A stretch of 64,000 nt of DNA from Chryseobacterium rhizoplanae (GTDB lineage: Bacteria; Bacteroidota; Bacteroidia; Flavobacteriales; Weeksellaceae), in assembly GCF_900182655.1 (NCBI RefSeq), contig NZ_FXTC01000001.1, positions 434,001 to 498,000 of the forward strand. Direction: 5' to 3'. Numbering within the stretch: the stretch's first letter is position 1; every line of letters begins with the position of its first letter. Both the position numbers and the translations under genes were made by a program. Positions 19,430 through 28,175 of the stretch are shown here, piece after piece. The notes beneath the pieces are model-generated. The model was not told the origin of the DNA. It saw nothing but the letters and a program-made list of their open reading frames with translations, and ran no database searches.

Positions 19430-20404
19430 ATGAAAAAATCAAAATATTTATTTCCGGAAGATTATATGGCAGATCCTTCCGTTCACGTTTTTGAAGATAA
19501 AATCTATATCTATCCTTCTCACGACCGCGAAAGCGGAATTGAAGAAAATGATAACGGAGATCATTTTGATATGAATGATTACCATGTCTTCTCAATGGAT
19601 GATGTGGACGGCGGTGAAATAAAAGACCATGGTGTAGTCCTTTCAGTAAAAGATATTCCATGGGCAGGAAGACAGCTGTGGGACTGCGATGTAGCCTTCA
19701 AAGACGGGAAATATTATATGTACTTTCCTTTGAAGGATCAGAATGATATCTTCAGAATAGGTGTTGCTGTGAGTGACAAACCTTACGGGCCTTTCATTCC
19801 TGAGAAACATCCGATGATGGGCAGTTACAGCATCGATCCCTGCATTTTTGAAGATAAAGGAAAATATTATATGTATTTCGGAGGAATCTGGGGCGGACAA
19901 TTACAACGCTACAGAGATAATAAAGCACTTGAATCTGCTGTAATTCCTGAAAATAATGAACCTGCAATCCATTCAAAGGTAGCTTTGCTAAGCGATGATA
20001 TGCTTGAATTTGCGGAAACTCCTAAAGATGTTGTGATCCTCGATGAAAACGGAAAGCCACTGCTTCATGGGGATAAGCACCGCTTTTTTGAAGCATCATG
20101 GATGCATCAGTACAACGGTACATATTATTTCTCTTATTCTACAGGAGATACCCACCTGATTTGCTATGCAACCGGAGATAATCCTTACGGGCCGTTTACT
20201 TTTCAGGGTGAAATTCTAACTCCGGTGGTAGGATGGACAACCCATCACAGCATCGTGGAGTTCAAAGGAAAATGGTATCTGTTTTTTCATGATTCAGTTC
20301 CGAGTGGCGGTAAAACATGGCTGAGAAGTATGAAAGTAATTGAACTGGAATACGATCAGGAAGGCAAAATCAAGACGATTGAAGGTCTGGAAGGCCAGTC
20401 ATAG
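19430..20404 (+). CDS. Cytoplasmic GH43 glycosidase (beta-xylosidase/arabinofuranosidase type)
   Basis: This is an inverting five-bladed propeller enzyme of 324 residues. The catalytic triad positions are visible: general base D15 in ADPSVHVF, the modulator Asp D136 in SIDPCIF, and the general acid E221 in FFEASWMH. There is no signal peptide or carboxy-terminal beta-sandwich, so it is a minimal intracellular form. It likely hydrolyses imported xylo-oligosaccharides to xylose. GH43 members also include arabinofuranosidases, and sequence alone does not decide. Confidence 0.92.
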   Translation: MKKSKYLFPEDYMADPSVHVFEDKIYIYPSHDRESGIEENDNGDHFDMNDYHVFSMDDVDGGEIKDHGVVLSVKDIPWAGRQLWDCDVAFKDGKYYMYFPLKDQNDIFRIGVAVSDKPYGPFIPEKHPMMGSYSIDPCIFEDKGKYYMYFGGIWGGQLQRYRDNKALESAVIPENNEPAIHSKVALLSDDMLEFAETPKDVVILDENGKPLLHGDKHRFFEASWMHQYNGTYYFSYSTGDTHLICYATGDNPYGPFTFQGEILTPVVGWTTHHSIVEFKGKWYLFFHDSVPSGGKTWLRSMKVIELEYDQEGKIKTIEGLEGQS

Positions 20405-20431
20405 TCATCTTTAATAACTTAAAATTTTTCA

Positions 20432-22465
20432 ATGCGATATCTGAGACTCAACATTCTATTTTTTCTGATCATTCCGTTACTGGTTTTTGCGGAGGACGGA
20501 AGTCAGCTTTGGCTTCGGTTTCCTGCAAAAAACGGAATATCGGCAGATAAAATCATTTCCAAAGGCAGCAGTCCTACCCTGAATATTGCCAGAAAAGAGC
20601 TGAGCAGCCACTGGCAGGGACAAGCGGTGGAACTTCGTACAGAAAACAAAGACAAAAACCTGAAAGACGGGTACAGGATTATTTCCAACTCTGAAAAAAT
20701 TGTTATTTCCGCAGGCAAAGAAATAGGATTGTTGTATGGAGTCTATCATATCTTACGATTGCAGCAGACAAAGGCAGATCTGTCTCATTTAAATACTGTT
20801 GAAAAACCATCATACGATGTAAGAGTTCTGGACCATTGGGATAACCTGGATGGAAGTATTGAAAGAGGATACGCAGGAAGATCACTTTGGAAATGGGAAG
20901 ATCTGCCAGGGAAAATTTCTCCGCGCTATGAAGAATACGCAAGAGCAAATGCTTCTATAGGAATCAATTCCGTTGTTTTAAATAACGTCAATGCATCTCC
21001 GAATATGCTTAGGGAAGACTATCTTAAAAAAGTCAAGGTTCTGGCTGATATTTTCAGACCTTATGGCATCAAGGTATATCTTTCAGTGAATTTTGCTTCA
21101 CCTAAAGTGCTGGGCGGATTACAAAATTCAGATCCATTGAATAAAGATGTACAAAAATGGTGGAAAGATAAAACTGCTGAAATTTACAAGTTGATTCCCG
21201 ATTTCGGCGGATTTCTGGTGAAAGCCAATTCCGAAGGACAGCCGGGACCTCAGGATTATGGAAGAACCCATGCAGACGGAGCCAATATGATGGCCGATGC
21301 CTTAAAACCTTACAGTGGGATCGTCATGTGGAGAGCTTTTGTCTATAGCCCGAGCAAAGACGACAGAGCCAAACAGGCTTATCTTGAGTTTGTTCCTCTG
21401 GACGGTAAATTCAGGGATAATGTGATTATTCAGATCAAGAACGGCCCGGTTGATTTTCAGCCCCGTGAAGCGTTTAATCCTCTTTTCGGAGCATTAAGAA
21501 AAACTTCCGAAATGGTAGAATTTCAGATCACCCAGGAATATCTGGGTTTTTCAAATCATCTCGTTTTTCTGGCTCCTTTATTCAAGGAAACACTGGATAG
21601 CGATACCTATTCTGACGGCCAGGGCTCTACAATTGCTAAAATTACAGACGGTACCTTAAGACCTGCAAAAATTACTGCTATTTCAGCCGTTGCCAATATC
21701 GGGGAAGATACCAACTGGACGGGACATCATTTTGCTCAGGCCAACTGGTATGCATTCGGGAGATTGGCATGGAATCATCAGCTGAGTTCAGAGCAGATTG
21801 CCGATGAATGGATTAAAATGACCTTCACAGACGATCAGAACTTCCTGAATCCGGTAAAAGAAATCATGCTTTCTTCCAGAGAAACCGCTGTGGATTACAT
21901 GATGCCTTTAGGATTGCACCATATCTTTGCGGGAGGACATCATTATGGCCCTGAACCGTGGGGAGATTATAAAGGCGGAAGACCAGACTGGTCACCAGTC
22001 TATTACCATCAGGCTGATGCTCAGGGATTGGGTTTCAACAGAACAAAAACAGGAAGTAATGCTGTTTCACAGTATTTTCCACCGCTTAATGAAAGATATG
22101 GAAACATTTCAACCTGCCCGGAAAATCTTATCCTGTGGTTTCATCATGTTCCATGGGATTATACAATGAAAGATGGGAAAACCCTATGGGATGAGCTGTG
22201 TTATACCTATGATTCAGGAGTGAAAAAAGTAAGGGAATATCAGAAAATTTGGGATAGAATGGAACCTTACTTAGACAAAGAGCGATTTTCTGATGTTCAG
22301 TCAAAGCTCAGAATTCAGTCAAAAGATGCGGTATGGTGGAAAGATGCCTGCCTGCTGTATTTCCAGACTTTTTCCAAAAAACCGATTCCTTACGATATAG
22401 AACGTCCTGTTCATAAGCTGGAAGATCTGAAAAAGATCAAATTGGACATGGGGCATCACAATTAA
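20432..22465 (+). CDS. aguA: Alpha-glucuronidase, GH67
   Basis: GH67 enzymes remove (4-O-methyl-)glucuronic acid from the non-reducing end of xylo-oligosaccharides. The 677-residue protein is full length for the family and starts with a signal peptide (MRYLRLNILF to VFAED). Typical blocks are SVNFASPKVLGGL, GGFLVKANSEGQPGPQDYGRTHADGANM, the WRAFVY region and GHHYGPEPWGD. It is the last gene of the run that begins with GH127, and it is followed by a strong hairpin. Together with GH10 and GH43 it shows that the target is glucuronoarabinoxylan. Confidence 0.95.
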   Translation: MRYLRLNILFFLIIPLLVFAEDGSQLWLRFPAKNGISADKIISKGSSPTLNIARKELSSHWQGQAVELRTENKDKNLKDGYRIISNSEKIVISAGKEIGLLYGVYHILRLQQTKADLSHLNTVEKPSYDVRVLDHWDNLDGSIERGYAGRSLWKWEDLPGKISPRYEEYARANASIGINSVVLNNVNASPNMLREDYLKKVKVLADIFRPYGIKVYLSVNFASPKVLGGLQNSDPLNKDVQKWWKDKTAEIYKLIPDFGGFLVKANSEGQPGPQDYGRTHADGANMMADALKPYSGIVMWRAFVYSPSKDDRAKQAYLEFVPLDGKFRDNVIIQIKNGPVDFQPREAFNPLFGALRKTSEMVEFQITQEYLGFSNHLVFLAPLFKETLDSDTYSDGQGSTIAKITDGTLRPAKITAISAVANIGEDTNWTGHHFAQANWYAFGRLAWNHQLSSEQIADEWIKMTFTDDQNFLNPVKEIMLSSRETAVDYMMPLGLHHIFAGGHHYGPEPWGDYKGGRPDWSPVYYHQADAQGLGFNRTKTGSNAVSQYFPPLNERYGNISTCPENLILWFHHVPWDYTMKDGKTLWDELCYTYDSGVKKVREYQKIWDRMEPYLDKERFSDVQSKLRIQSKDAVWWKDACLLYFQTFSKKPIPYDIERPVHKLEDLKKIKLDMGHHN

Positions 22466-22469
22466 AAAT

Positions 22470-22507
22470 GAGGCAGCTCTTTTTCCTGATCGGAACGGAG
22501 CTGCCTC
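22470..22507 (+). terminator. Hairpin after the xylan run
   Basis: Perfect 10-base arms GAGGCAGCTC and GAGCTGCCTC enclose an 18-base loop, starting five bases after the GH67 stop. The downstream side lacks a good T tract, so it may act as an mRNA-stabilising hairpin as well as a terminator. Confidence 0.65.
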
Positions 22508-22589
22508 AAAACAATAAACTGTAAGTAAAATTTTAATCCAAAATAATTTGGAATGATCGATATGTCAATCTATCTGTATATATTCCTGT

Positions 22590-23186
22590 TTATCGGAGAG
22601 AAATTATTTTATTAAAAACATTTCCGTTTTCTTCAACCTGGATGATATATTGATCTGCTGTTTTCGGGTCAAGATCAAAAGTGATATCCACTTTGCCGTC
22701 AGCATATTTTTTGTTTGAAGTATAATATGTTGTATTGGAAAGATCATATACTGAAATGCTTACAGGCCCTTTCGCATCAGACATGTGAAGTTTTGCCATA
22801 TGCCCGGAAATAGTATATTCAGGCTTATGCACAGCACTTACAGGTGTTTTTTCCACCTCCATTACATTATCAGCATTGATTTTGATTTTGTATTTCTCTA
22901 TCTTCATTTCTGATTCTGCTACCAGATAATAGGTTCCTGGCGTAAAGCTCTGAAAATCGTAAGACTTTATCAGATGATCTCCATCTGCAAGATTTTCGAA
23001 AAACAGCTCGTCATGTGCAGTGTTATAAACAAAAACAGAAACACTTTTAGCATTTGAAAGCTCAAAGTTCAATGTTTTGTCTTGTACGTTTCCAAAGGAA
23101 AGGGAAAAATCTCTGTCCTTACTCATTACATTTGCTGAAACCAATAAGGCTCCTGCAAAAAATACGGCTTTTAATAATGTGCTCAT
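22590..23186 (-). CDS. Secreted hypothetical protein with beta-sandwich repeats
   Basis: The 198-residue protein has a signal peptide (MSTLLKAVFFAGALLVSANVMS). The mature part seems to contain two beta-rich modules of about 80 residues, each ending with a strand-rich segment: TYYLVAESEMKIEKYKI and QYIIQVEENGNVFNKII. This layout resembles DUF3244-like and other Bacteroidota secreted domains, but no enzyme motif is visible. A minus-strand TAGCTTTG (23214-23221) lies 28 bases upstream and fits a -7 promoter element. The function is unknown; its position between the xylan genes and an AraC regulator may be incidental. Confidence 0.8.
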   Translation of the reverse strand: MSTLLKAVFFAGALLVSANVMSKDRDFSLSFGNVQDKTLNFELSNAKSVSVFVYNTAHDELFFENLADGDHLIKSYDFQSFTPGTYYLVAESEMKIEKYKIKINADNVMEVEKTPVSAVHKPEYTISGHMAKLHMSDAKGPVSISVYDLSNTTYYTSNKKYADGKVDITFDLDPKTADQYIIQVEENGNVFNKIISLR

Positions 23187-23342
23187 GGGTTAACGCTTTT
23201 AGGATTACTATTGCAAAGCTATGGCAGCAATAGTTCTCAGGCTATAATTAAATTTTCATATTTGTGTACTATATTAACCTTGTTTAATGATATTGATGTA
23301 TTATTTGTTAATTTTGCATATGAAATTATTTGTTTTTGCTCT

Positions 23343-24215
23343 ATGAAACATGTAAATCCTTCTTTTGAGGCGATAAGGCCAACCATAGGAAGCAGTTTTA
23401 CCAGCCTGAAATTTCTCACCAATGAGAATATAAAATCCCATGTCTGGCATTATCATCCTGAGATTGAGCTGATTTTTGTATGCAAAGGTTCCGGGAAAAG
23501 ACAGATCGGAAGTAGTATCTCTTATTTCTCGGAGGGTGATCTTGTCCTGATAGGAAGCAACCTTCCACATTGCGGACTGACCAATGAAAGTACGCATAAT
23601 GAGTATGAAATGGTCATTCAGTTTAAACCCGATTTTTTAGGAGAGCCTATCTGGGACCTGCCGGAGATGCAAAGGATTTCAGCGCTGCTTGAAAAATCAA
23701 AAGCAGGAATCGTATTCGGGGAAGAGGTGAAGAAAATAATCGGGAAAGAGATTACTGAGATGCATGAAGCTTCATCTCTGGACAAGCTGTGTAGATTTCT
23801 GAAAATATTGGACGAGCTTTCTGTGACTCAGGATTACAGGATTTTAAATGCAGGAAAATATTACCTTCAGACACAGGTTGAAGACAATGAAAGAATCAAT
23901 CTTATATTCAATTACGTTAAAGATCACTTCAAAGAAGCCATAACCCTTGAAGAAGTGGCTGATCTTGCCAATATGAAAGTCCCGTCTTTTTGCCGGTATT
24001 TTAAAAAAATCACCAATAAAACCTTTACGCAGTTTGTTAACGAATACAGAATTACCCATGCCCTTAAGCTTCTGGCAGAACAGCCTTTGAGTATCACAGA
24101 AGTTTGCTTTGAATCAGGGTTTAATAACTTCAGCTACTTTAACAGGACTTTTAAAGACTATATCCAAAAAAGTCCTTCTCAGTACCGGAAAGAATTTAAT
24201 TACTTTATGGAGTAA
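23343..24215 (+). CDS. AraC-family transcriptional regulator with cupin sensor domain
   Basis: The ATG at 23343 (MKHVNPSF) is preferred over the frame opening at 23211, because the upstream part has no family resemblance and the sensor domain begins here. The product is 290 residues. The amino-terminal half is a cupin-like sugar-sensing domain (HYHPEIELIFVCKGSGKRQIG). The carboxy-terminal 100 residues contain two helix-turn-helix units, TLEEVADLANMKVPSFCRYFKK and LSITEVCFESGFNNFSYFNRTFK. It lies next to the transaldolase and downstream of the xylan genes, so pentose control is plausible, but the targets are not visible. Confidence 0.93.
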   Translation: MKHVNPSFEAIRPTIGSSFTSLKFLTNENIKSHVWHYHPEIELIFVCKGSGKRQIGSSISYFSEGDLVLIGSNLPHCGLTNESTHNEYEMVIQFKPDFLGEPIWDLPEMQRISALLEKSKAGIVFGEEVKKIIGKEITEMHEASSLDKLCRFLKILDELSVTQDYRILNAGKYYLQTQVEDNERINLIFNYVKDHFKEAITLEEVADLANMKVPSFCRYFKKITNKTFTQFVNEYRITHALKLLAEQPLSITEVCFESGFNNFSYFNRTFKDYIQKSPSQYRKEFNYFME

Positions 24216-24265
24216 TTTTTATGAAAATCTGAAAATTAGCCTCCGGATTATGATTTATTAAAATA

Positions 24266-24288
24266 TAAGTGTAAATTTAACACTTATA
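24266..24288 (+). promoter_or_regulatory. Putative AraR operator before the transaldolase gene
   Basis: A perfect 8-base palindrome, ATAAGTGT-N7-ACACTTAT, ends 16 bases before the start codon at 24305. It is the best copy of the 23-bp motif also found upstream of araB and araR. No clear TAnnTTTG element was found between it and the gene, so the promoter probably overlaps the site or lies just upstream. Confidence 0.75.
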
Positions 24289-24304
24289 AATAACAGTCAT
24301 ATCT

Positions 24305-24958
24305 ATGAAATTTTTTATTGACACTGCCAATCTGGCGATGATAGAGGAAGCCAGCACCCTTGGAGTTCTGGATGGAGTAACCACCAATCCTTCGCTGATG
24401 GCGAAAGAAGGTATTTCGGGAAAGCATAATATCCATAATCACTATTTGGATATTTGTAAAATTGCTGATGGAGATATAAGTGCGGAAGTACTCGGAATTA
24501 CTTTTGAAGAAATGATTAGAGAAGGGGAAGAGCTTGCTGCATTACATCCACGGATTGTTGTAAAAGTTCCTGTAACCAAGGACGGAATTAAAGCGATCAG
24601 GTATTTTTCTGAAAAGGGAATAAAAACCAATTGCACTCTTGTTTTCTCAGCCGGTCAGGCTTTATTGGCAGCCAAAGCTGGGGCTACTTATGTTTCTCCG
24701 TTTCTGGGAAGACTCGATGATGTTTCTACAGACGGTCTTCATCTCATCTCAGAAATCAGAGAGATTTATGACAATTATGCTTTTACTACTCAGATATTAG
24801 CTGCTTCAGTCCGACACAGTATGCATATTATCAATTGTGCAAAACTCGGTGCTGATGTGGTGACCTGTCCGCTGGCTCCGATACTATCTTTACTCAAACA
24901 TCCGCTGACAGATTCAGGATTAGACCAGTTTATTAAAGATTCACAAAAAATGAAATAA
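24305..24958 (+). CDS. fsa: Transaldolase-family protein (small fructose-6-phosphate aldolase/transaldolase type)
   Basis: The 217-residue length and the opening [15 protein letters not shown] are typical of the short TalC/Fsa subfamily of Schiff-base aldolases. The catalytic Lys is K87 in [12 protein letters not shown], and [14 protein letters not shown] and the late [12 protein letters not shown] block are conserved. It would either transfer dihydroxyacetone units in the non-oxidative pentose phosphate pathway or cleave fructose 6-phosphate; the two activities cannot be separated by eye. The AraR-type operator upstream links it to pentose catabolism, which produces xylulose 5-phosphate that needs transaldolase for further metabolism. 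Confidence 0.93.
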   Translation: MKFFIDTANLAMIEEASTLGVLDGVTTNPSLMAKEGISGKHNIHNHYLDICKIADGDISAEVLGITFEEMIREGEELAALHPRIVVKVPVTKDGIKAIRYFSEKGIKTNCTLVFSAGQALLAAKAGATYVSPFLGRLDDVSTDGLHLISEIREIYDNYAFTTQILAASVRHSMHIINCAKLGADVVTCPLAPILSLLKHPLTDSGLDQFIKDSQKMK

Positions 24959-25032
24959 GATTGGGCAGAAAAAGTATAATTTCTCTGTTATAAATTCAGT
25001 AGTTTTATACTTTAGAGCACCCAGATATTGAT

Positions 25033-26217
25033 ATGCATGAACAGTTAATTAACCCAACCCTACAAAAGTTTAAGGCCGAATTCAAAGCAGAGCCAGAACA
25101 CATCTTCCTTTCTCCCGGGAGAATTAATATTATCGGTGAGCATGTAGACTATAGCGACGGTTTTGTATTGCCCGCTGCCATAGATAAATACATTTGTTTT
25201 GCTGTCCGTAAACTGCCACAGTCTAATTTTTGTACCATTATAGCCAAAGACCTAGGAGAAGAATATACATTTGATGTCACAATAGAAGTAAAACCTGTAC
25301 AGCAAATGTGGATGAATTATATTCTGGGTGTTTTCAGCCAGTTGCAGAAGTCGGAAAACCAATTTTGCGGAATGGAAATTGTCTTCAGCAGTACCATTCC
25401 GATGGGATCCGGACTTTCTTCTTCGGCAGCCCTTGAATGTGGTTTTGCCTATATCCTCAATGAACTTTTTGATCTTCATCTCACCAAAAAAGAAATCGCG
25501 GTAATCGGGCAAAAATCAGAACATACTTTTGCAGGAGTTCAGTGCGGAATTATGGATCAGTTTGCCTCCGTTTTCGGAAAGGAAAATAAGGTAATTATGC
25601 TCGACTGTAATTCCCTGGAGCATCAATATTTTGATGCTGACCTTAAAGGATACAGCCTGCTGCTTTTTGACAGCTGTGTAAAGCATAGTCATCTGACATC
25701 CGGCTATAACGAAAGACGCAGAGATGTAGAACATGGTAAAAAAGTCTTATGGAAAAATTTCCCTGAAATTGAAAAATTCCGGGATTTTACATTGTCTATG
25801 CTTGATCATACAAAGGAAGAAATGGGAGATATTTCATATAAAAGATGTCTCTATCTGTTGAAAGAAATCCAAAGAGTAGAAATGGCGGCCAAAGCAATTT
25901 CGGAAGGAAATATTGAATATCTGGGAACACTTCTCACGGAAACCCACGCCGGATTGTCCACTGAATTTGAAGTCAGCTGTAATGAGCTTGATTTTTTGGT
26001 AGAAAACACATTGCAACAGGAAGGGGTGCTGGGAGCAAGAATCATGGGAGGTGGCTTTGGAGGCTGCAGCATCAACCTGATTCAGGAAAACAGAGCTGAA
26101 GAAGTGATTAAAACCATCAGTGAAAAATATCTTGAACATTTTAATATTCAGATGAAAGTTTACCAGGTTAAAATTTCAGACGGGATAAAAGAATACACCA
26201 ATGAATACATCATTTGA
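25033..26217 (+). CDS. galK: Galactokinase
   Basis: GalK phosphorylates alpha-D-galactose at C1 in the Leloir pathway. The 394-residue protein has the GHMP-kinase motifs in order: substrate signature SPGRINIIGEHVDYSDGFVLP near residue 30, the ATP-binding loop PMGSGLSSSAALE near residue 125, and GARIMGGGFGGCS near the carboxy terminus. It overlaps the start of galT by 17 bases, so the two are translationally coupled. A 9-base inverted repeat (24971-25013) lies in its leader. A fragment matching its 5' region recurs downstream of galT. Confidence 0.96.
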   Translation: MHEQLINPTLQKFKAEFKAEPEHIFLSPGRINIIGEHVDYSDGFVLPAAIDKYICFAVRKLPQSNFCTIIAKDLGEEYTFDVTIEVKPVQQMWMNYILGVFSQLQKSENQFCGMEIVFSSTIPMGSGLSSSAALECGFAYILNELFDLHLTKKEIAVIGQKSEHTFAGVQCGIMDQFASVFGKENKVIMLDCNSLEHQYFDADLKGYSLLLFDSCVKHSHLTSGYNERRRDVEHGKKVLWKNFPEIEKFRDFTLSMLDHTKEEMGDISYKRCLYLLKEIQRVEMAAKAISEGNIEYLGTLLTETHAGLSTEFEVSCNELDFLVENTLQQEGVLGARIMGGGFGGCSINLIQENRAEEVIKTISEKYLEHFNIQMKVYQVKISDGIKEYTNEYII

Positions 26218-27250
26218 CCCTAAAAAACATCCCCACAGAAGATACAATCCTCTTTTGGATGAATGGTTGCTGGTTTCTCCGCAGCGGGCAAACCGTCCAT
26301 GGCAGGGGCAGAGAGAAGAAACAGCAGAAGAAAACCGTCCCGAGTACGATCCGGACTGCTATCTCTGTTCAGGAAATATTCGTGCTAACGGAGACCGAAA
26401 CCCTGCGTACCAGGGAACCTATGTCTTTAACAATGACTTTGGAGCCTTGTTGAATGAAGAAGTTGAATTTTCTGAGGAACAGTCAGGATTTTTTACCCTT
26501 CTTCCGGAACGGGGAATCAACAGGGTGGTTTGTTTTTCCGAAAATCATAGTCTTACCTTACCGGAAATGTCTGTGGAACATATTAAAAATGTGGTGGATG
26601 TATGGCAGGAGCAGTTCAATGAGCTGGCGGCTCTGGATCATATCAATTATATTCAGATTTTTGAAAATAAAGGAAGCATCATGGGCTGCAGCAACCCTCA
26701 TCCGCACGGCCAGATATGGGCACAGTCGTCCGTTCCGGCAATGGTTCAGAAAACCCAGGATCAGTTGAAGTCTTATTTTGAAAAAAATAAAAAAACATTA
26801 CTGGAAGACTATCTTGAGCAGGAAATGGCGGCTGGTGAGCGCATTGTCACAGAAAATGAACACTTTGCCGCATTGGTGCCGTTTTGGGCGTCGTGGCCTT
26901 ACGAAACAATGATTATCAGTAAACAGAAAAGAGAAAATATTGCGGAATTTTCTGAAGAAGAAAAAGAATCTTTTGCCGCTGTGCTCAAGGATTTGACCAC
27001 GATCTATGACAACCTTTTTGAAACCTCATTTCCTTATTCTGCGGGGATTCACCAATCGCCTACAGATGGCAAAGAACATCCGGAATGGCATTTTCATATG
27101 CACTTTTATCCGCCGTTACTCAGAAGTGCGGAAGTTAAAAAATTTATGGTAGGATACGAAATGCTGGCTGAGGCTCAGCGGGACATTACCCCGGAACAAA
27201 GTGCCGCAATATTAAGAAACCTTTCTACTATTCATTACAAGAGAAAATAA
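26201..27250 (+). CDS. galT: Galactose-1-phosphate uridylyltransferase
   Basis: GalT exchanges UMP between UDP-glucose and galactose 1-phosphate. The 349-residue protein has the active-site HPH motif in CSNPHPHGQIWAQ, preceded by the CYLC metal-binding pair near residue 50, and the second HIT-type block HMHFYPP. It starts inside the galK reading frame, a typical galK-galT arrangement. Its 3' end, including the sequence around the stop codon, is repeated in degraded form about 1.1 kb downstream. Confidence 0.96.
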   Translation: MNTSFDPKKHPHRRYNPLLDEWLLVSPQRANRPWQGQREETAEENRPEYDPDCYLCSGNIRANGDRNPAYQGTYVFNNDFGALLNEEVEFSEEQSGFFTLLPERGINRVVCFSENHSLTLPEMSVEHIKNVVDVWQEQFNELAALDHINYIQIFENKGSIMGCSNPHPHGQIWAQSSVPAMVQKTQDQLKSYFEKNKKTLLEDYLEQEMAAGERIVTENEHFAALVPFWASWPYETMIISKQKRENIAEFSEEEKESFAAVLKDLTTIYDNLFETSFPYSAGIHQSPTDGKEHPEWHFHMHFYPPLLRSAEVKKFMVGYEMLAEAQRDITPEQSAAILRNLSTIHYKRK

Positions 27251-27261
27251 TAAATCAATAT

Positions 27262-27324
27262 CCGGAATATATTTTTTTACCCGGGAGAATTAATATGATC
27301 GGCAAGCATGTAGACTACAAATAA
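27262..27324 (+). pseudogene. Relic of a second galK 5' region
   Basis: Reading from 27262 gives PEYIFLPGRINMIGKHVDYK followed by a stop. This matches residues 21-41 of the intact galK product (PEHIFLSPGRINIIGEHVDYS) apart from one missing Ser and four substitutions. At the DNA level the core around CCCGGGAGAATTAATAT is identical. The rest of that galK copy is absent, so this is a truncated duplicate. Confidence 0.85.
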
Positions 27325-27328
27325 AAAA

Positions 27329-27349
27329 GGTCTGAAGATTACTCAGACC
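27329..27349 (-). terminator. Terminator of the isochorismatase gene
   Basis: The arms GGTCTGA and TCAGACC enclose a seven-base loop. On the minus strand the hairpin is followed by a run of T residues, as expected for a factor-independent terminator 24 bases after the isochorismatase stop. It may also end galK-galT transcription. Confidence 0.8.
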
Positions 27350-27373
27350 AAAATTATTAAATGTTAAGTACAC

Positions 27374-28006
27374 TTACCAACGCAATGTTTCTACAAAAAA
27401 AGAACCGTTTTCCATTAAAGAATTAAAGAAAACAGGTTTGGTATCCAAACGGTTCCAGTCTCTTTGCAGTTCACAAGCCAATTGTGTTACCGAAGAAAGC
27501 TGTACACCCGCTTGCTGCATTCTACTCAATGCCGTTTCGTGTGCTATGGCAGAAGTTCCGCCCACAGCATCTACAATAGTGTATACCTCGTAACCTTCTT
27601 TCAAAAGATCAAGAGCCGGAAAACAAAGACAAACCTCGGTCCACAATGCACAAATGATTAATTTTTTCTTGCCCAACGCTTTTACTGCATCCTGAAACTG
27701 CTGGTCTTCCCACGAGTTCATGGTAGTTCTGTCAATTTCCTTTACATCCGGAACAAGGTCTTTAAGATGTTTAATGGTAGGTTTGTTAATGCCACTTTCC
27801 ACATTTACGGTGGTCACCACGATCGGAAGATTGAAACCTTTGGCAAGTTTGGTAACTGTAGAAATATTTTTTACCAATTGCTCGTGATCCATAGATCTTA
27901 CGGAGTTAACCTGTAACGGTTGATAGTCGATAAGGATAAGTGCTGAATTTTCCGGTGAAATAAGATGATCTGTCTTCGGATCTCTGATAGGTGTTATGCT
28001 ACTCAT
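27374..28006 (-). CDS. Isochorismatase-family hydrolase (YcaC-like)
   Basis: The 210-residue cysteine-hydrolase-fold protein has the family motifs ALILIDYQP with the catalytic Asp D27, and ICALWTEVCLCF with nucleophile Cys C126. These proteins hydrolyse small amides, and many, like E. coli YcaC, have no known substrate. The gene lies on the opposite strand between relics of a second galK-galT copy, so it may have been inserted there, or the surrounding copy decayed around it. A 58-codon frame overlaps its start. Confidence 0.9.
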   Translation of the reverse strand: MSSITPIRDPKTDHLISPENSALILIDYQPLQVNSVRSMDHEQLVKNISTVTKLAKGFNLPIVVTTVNVESGINKPTIKHLKDLVPDVKEIDRTTMNSWEDQQFQDAVKALGKKKLIICALWTEVCLCFPALDLLKEGYEVYTIVDAVGGTSAIAHETALSRMQQAGVQLSSVTQLACELQRDWNRLDTKPVFFNSLMENGSFFVETLRW

Positions 28007-28175
28007 TTTTAAACAAATTGTATTTAATTATTAAATAAAAAAAGAATTCATTGATTTTAAAAGAAGCAATAGCTTCTTGAACGCCAACACCTGCAACGGT
28101 AAAAAATGAAGGTGAGGCTAACAAATATACCTCTTTTAGCGGGTTGAAAGCTGCAAGTCCGGAAGATTTTAACAT
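27999..28175 (-). CDS. Small open reading frame overlapping the isochorismatase start
   Basis: This frame encodes 58 residues, beginning MLKSSGLAAFNPLKEVYLLA and ending KYNLFKNE. Its stop codon lies 8 bases inside the isochorismatase gene (ATGAGTAG arrangement), as expected for translational coupling. The composition is protein-like with a hydrophobic centre, but I recognise no family. It could be a real leader gene, the remnant of a longer upstream gene, or chance in a degraded region. Confidence 0.35.
   Translation of the reverse strand: MLKSSGLAAFNPLKEVYLLASPSFFTVAGVGVQEAIASFKINEFFFYLIIKYNLFKNE

Noticed and set aside
23211..23342. Upstream extension of the AraC regulator
   Set aside because: The 44 added residues show no cupin or AraC similarity, and the ATG at 23343 begins the sensor domain.
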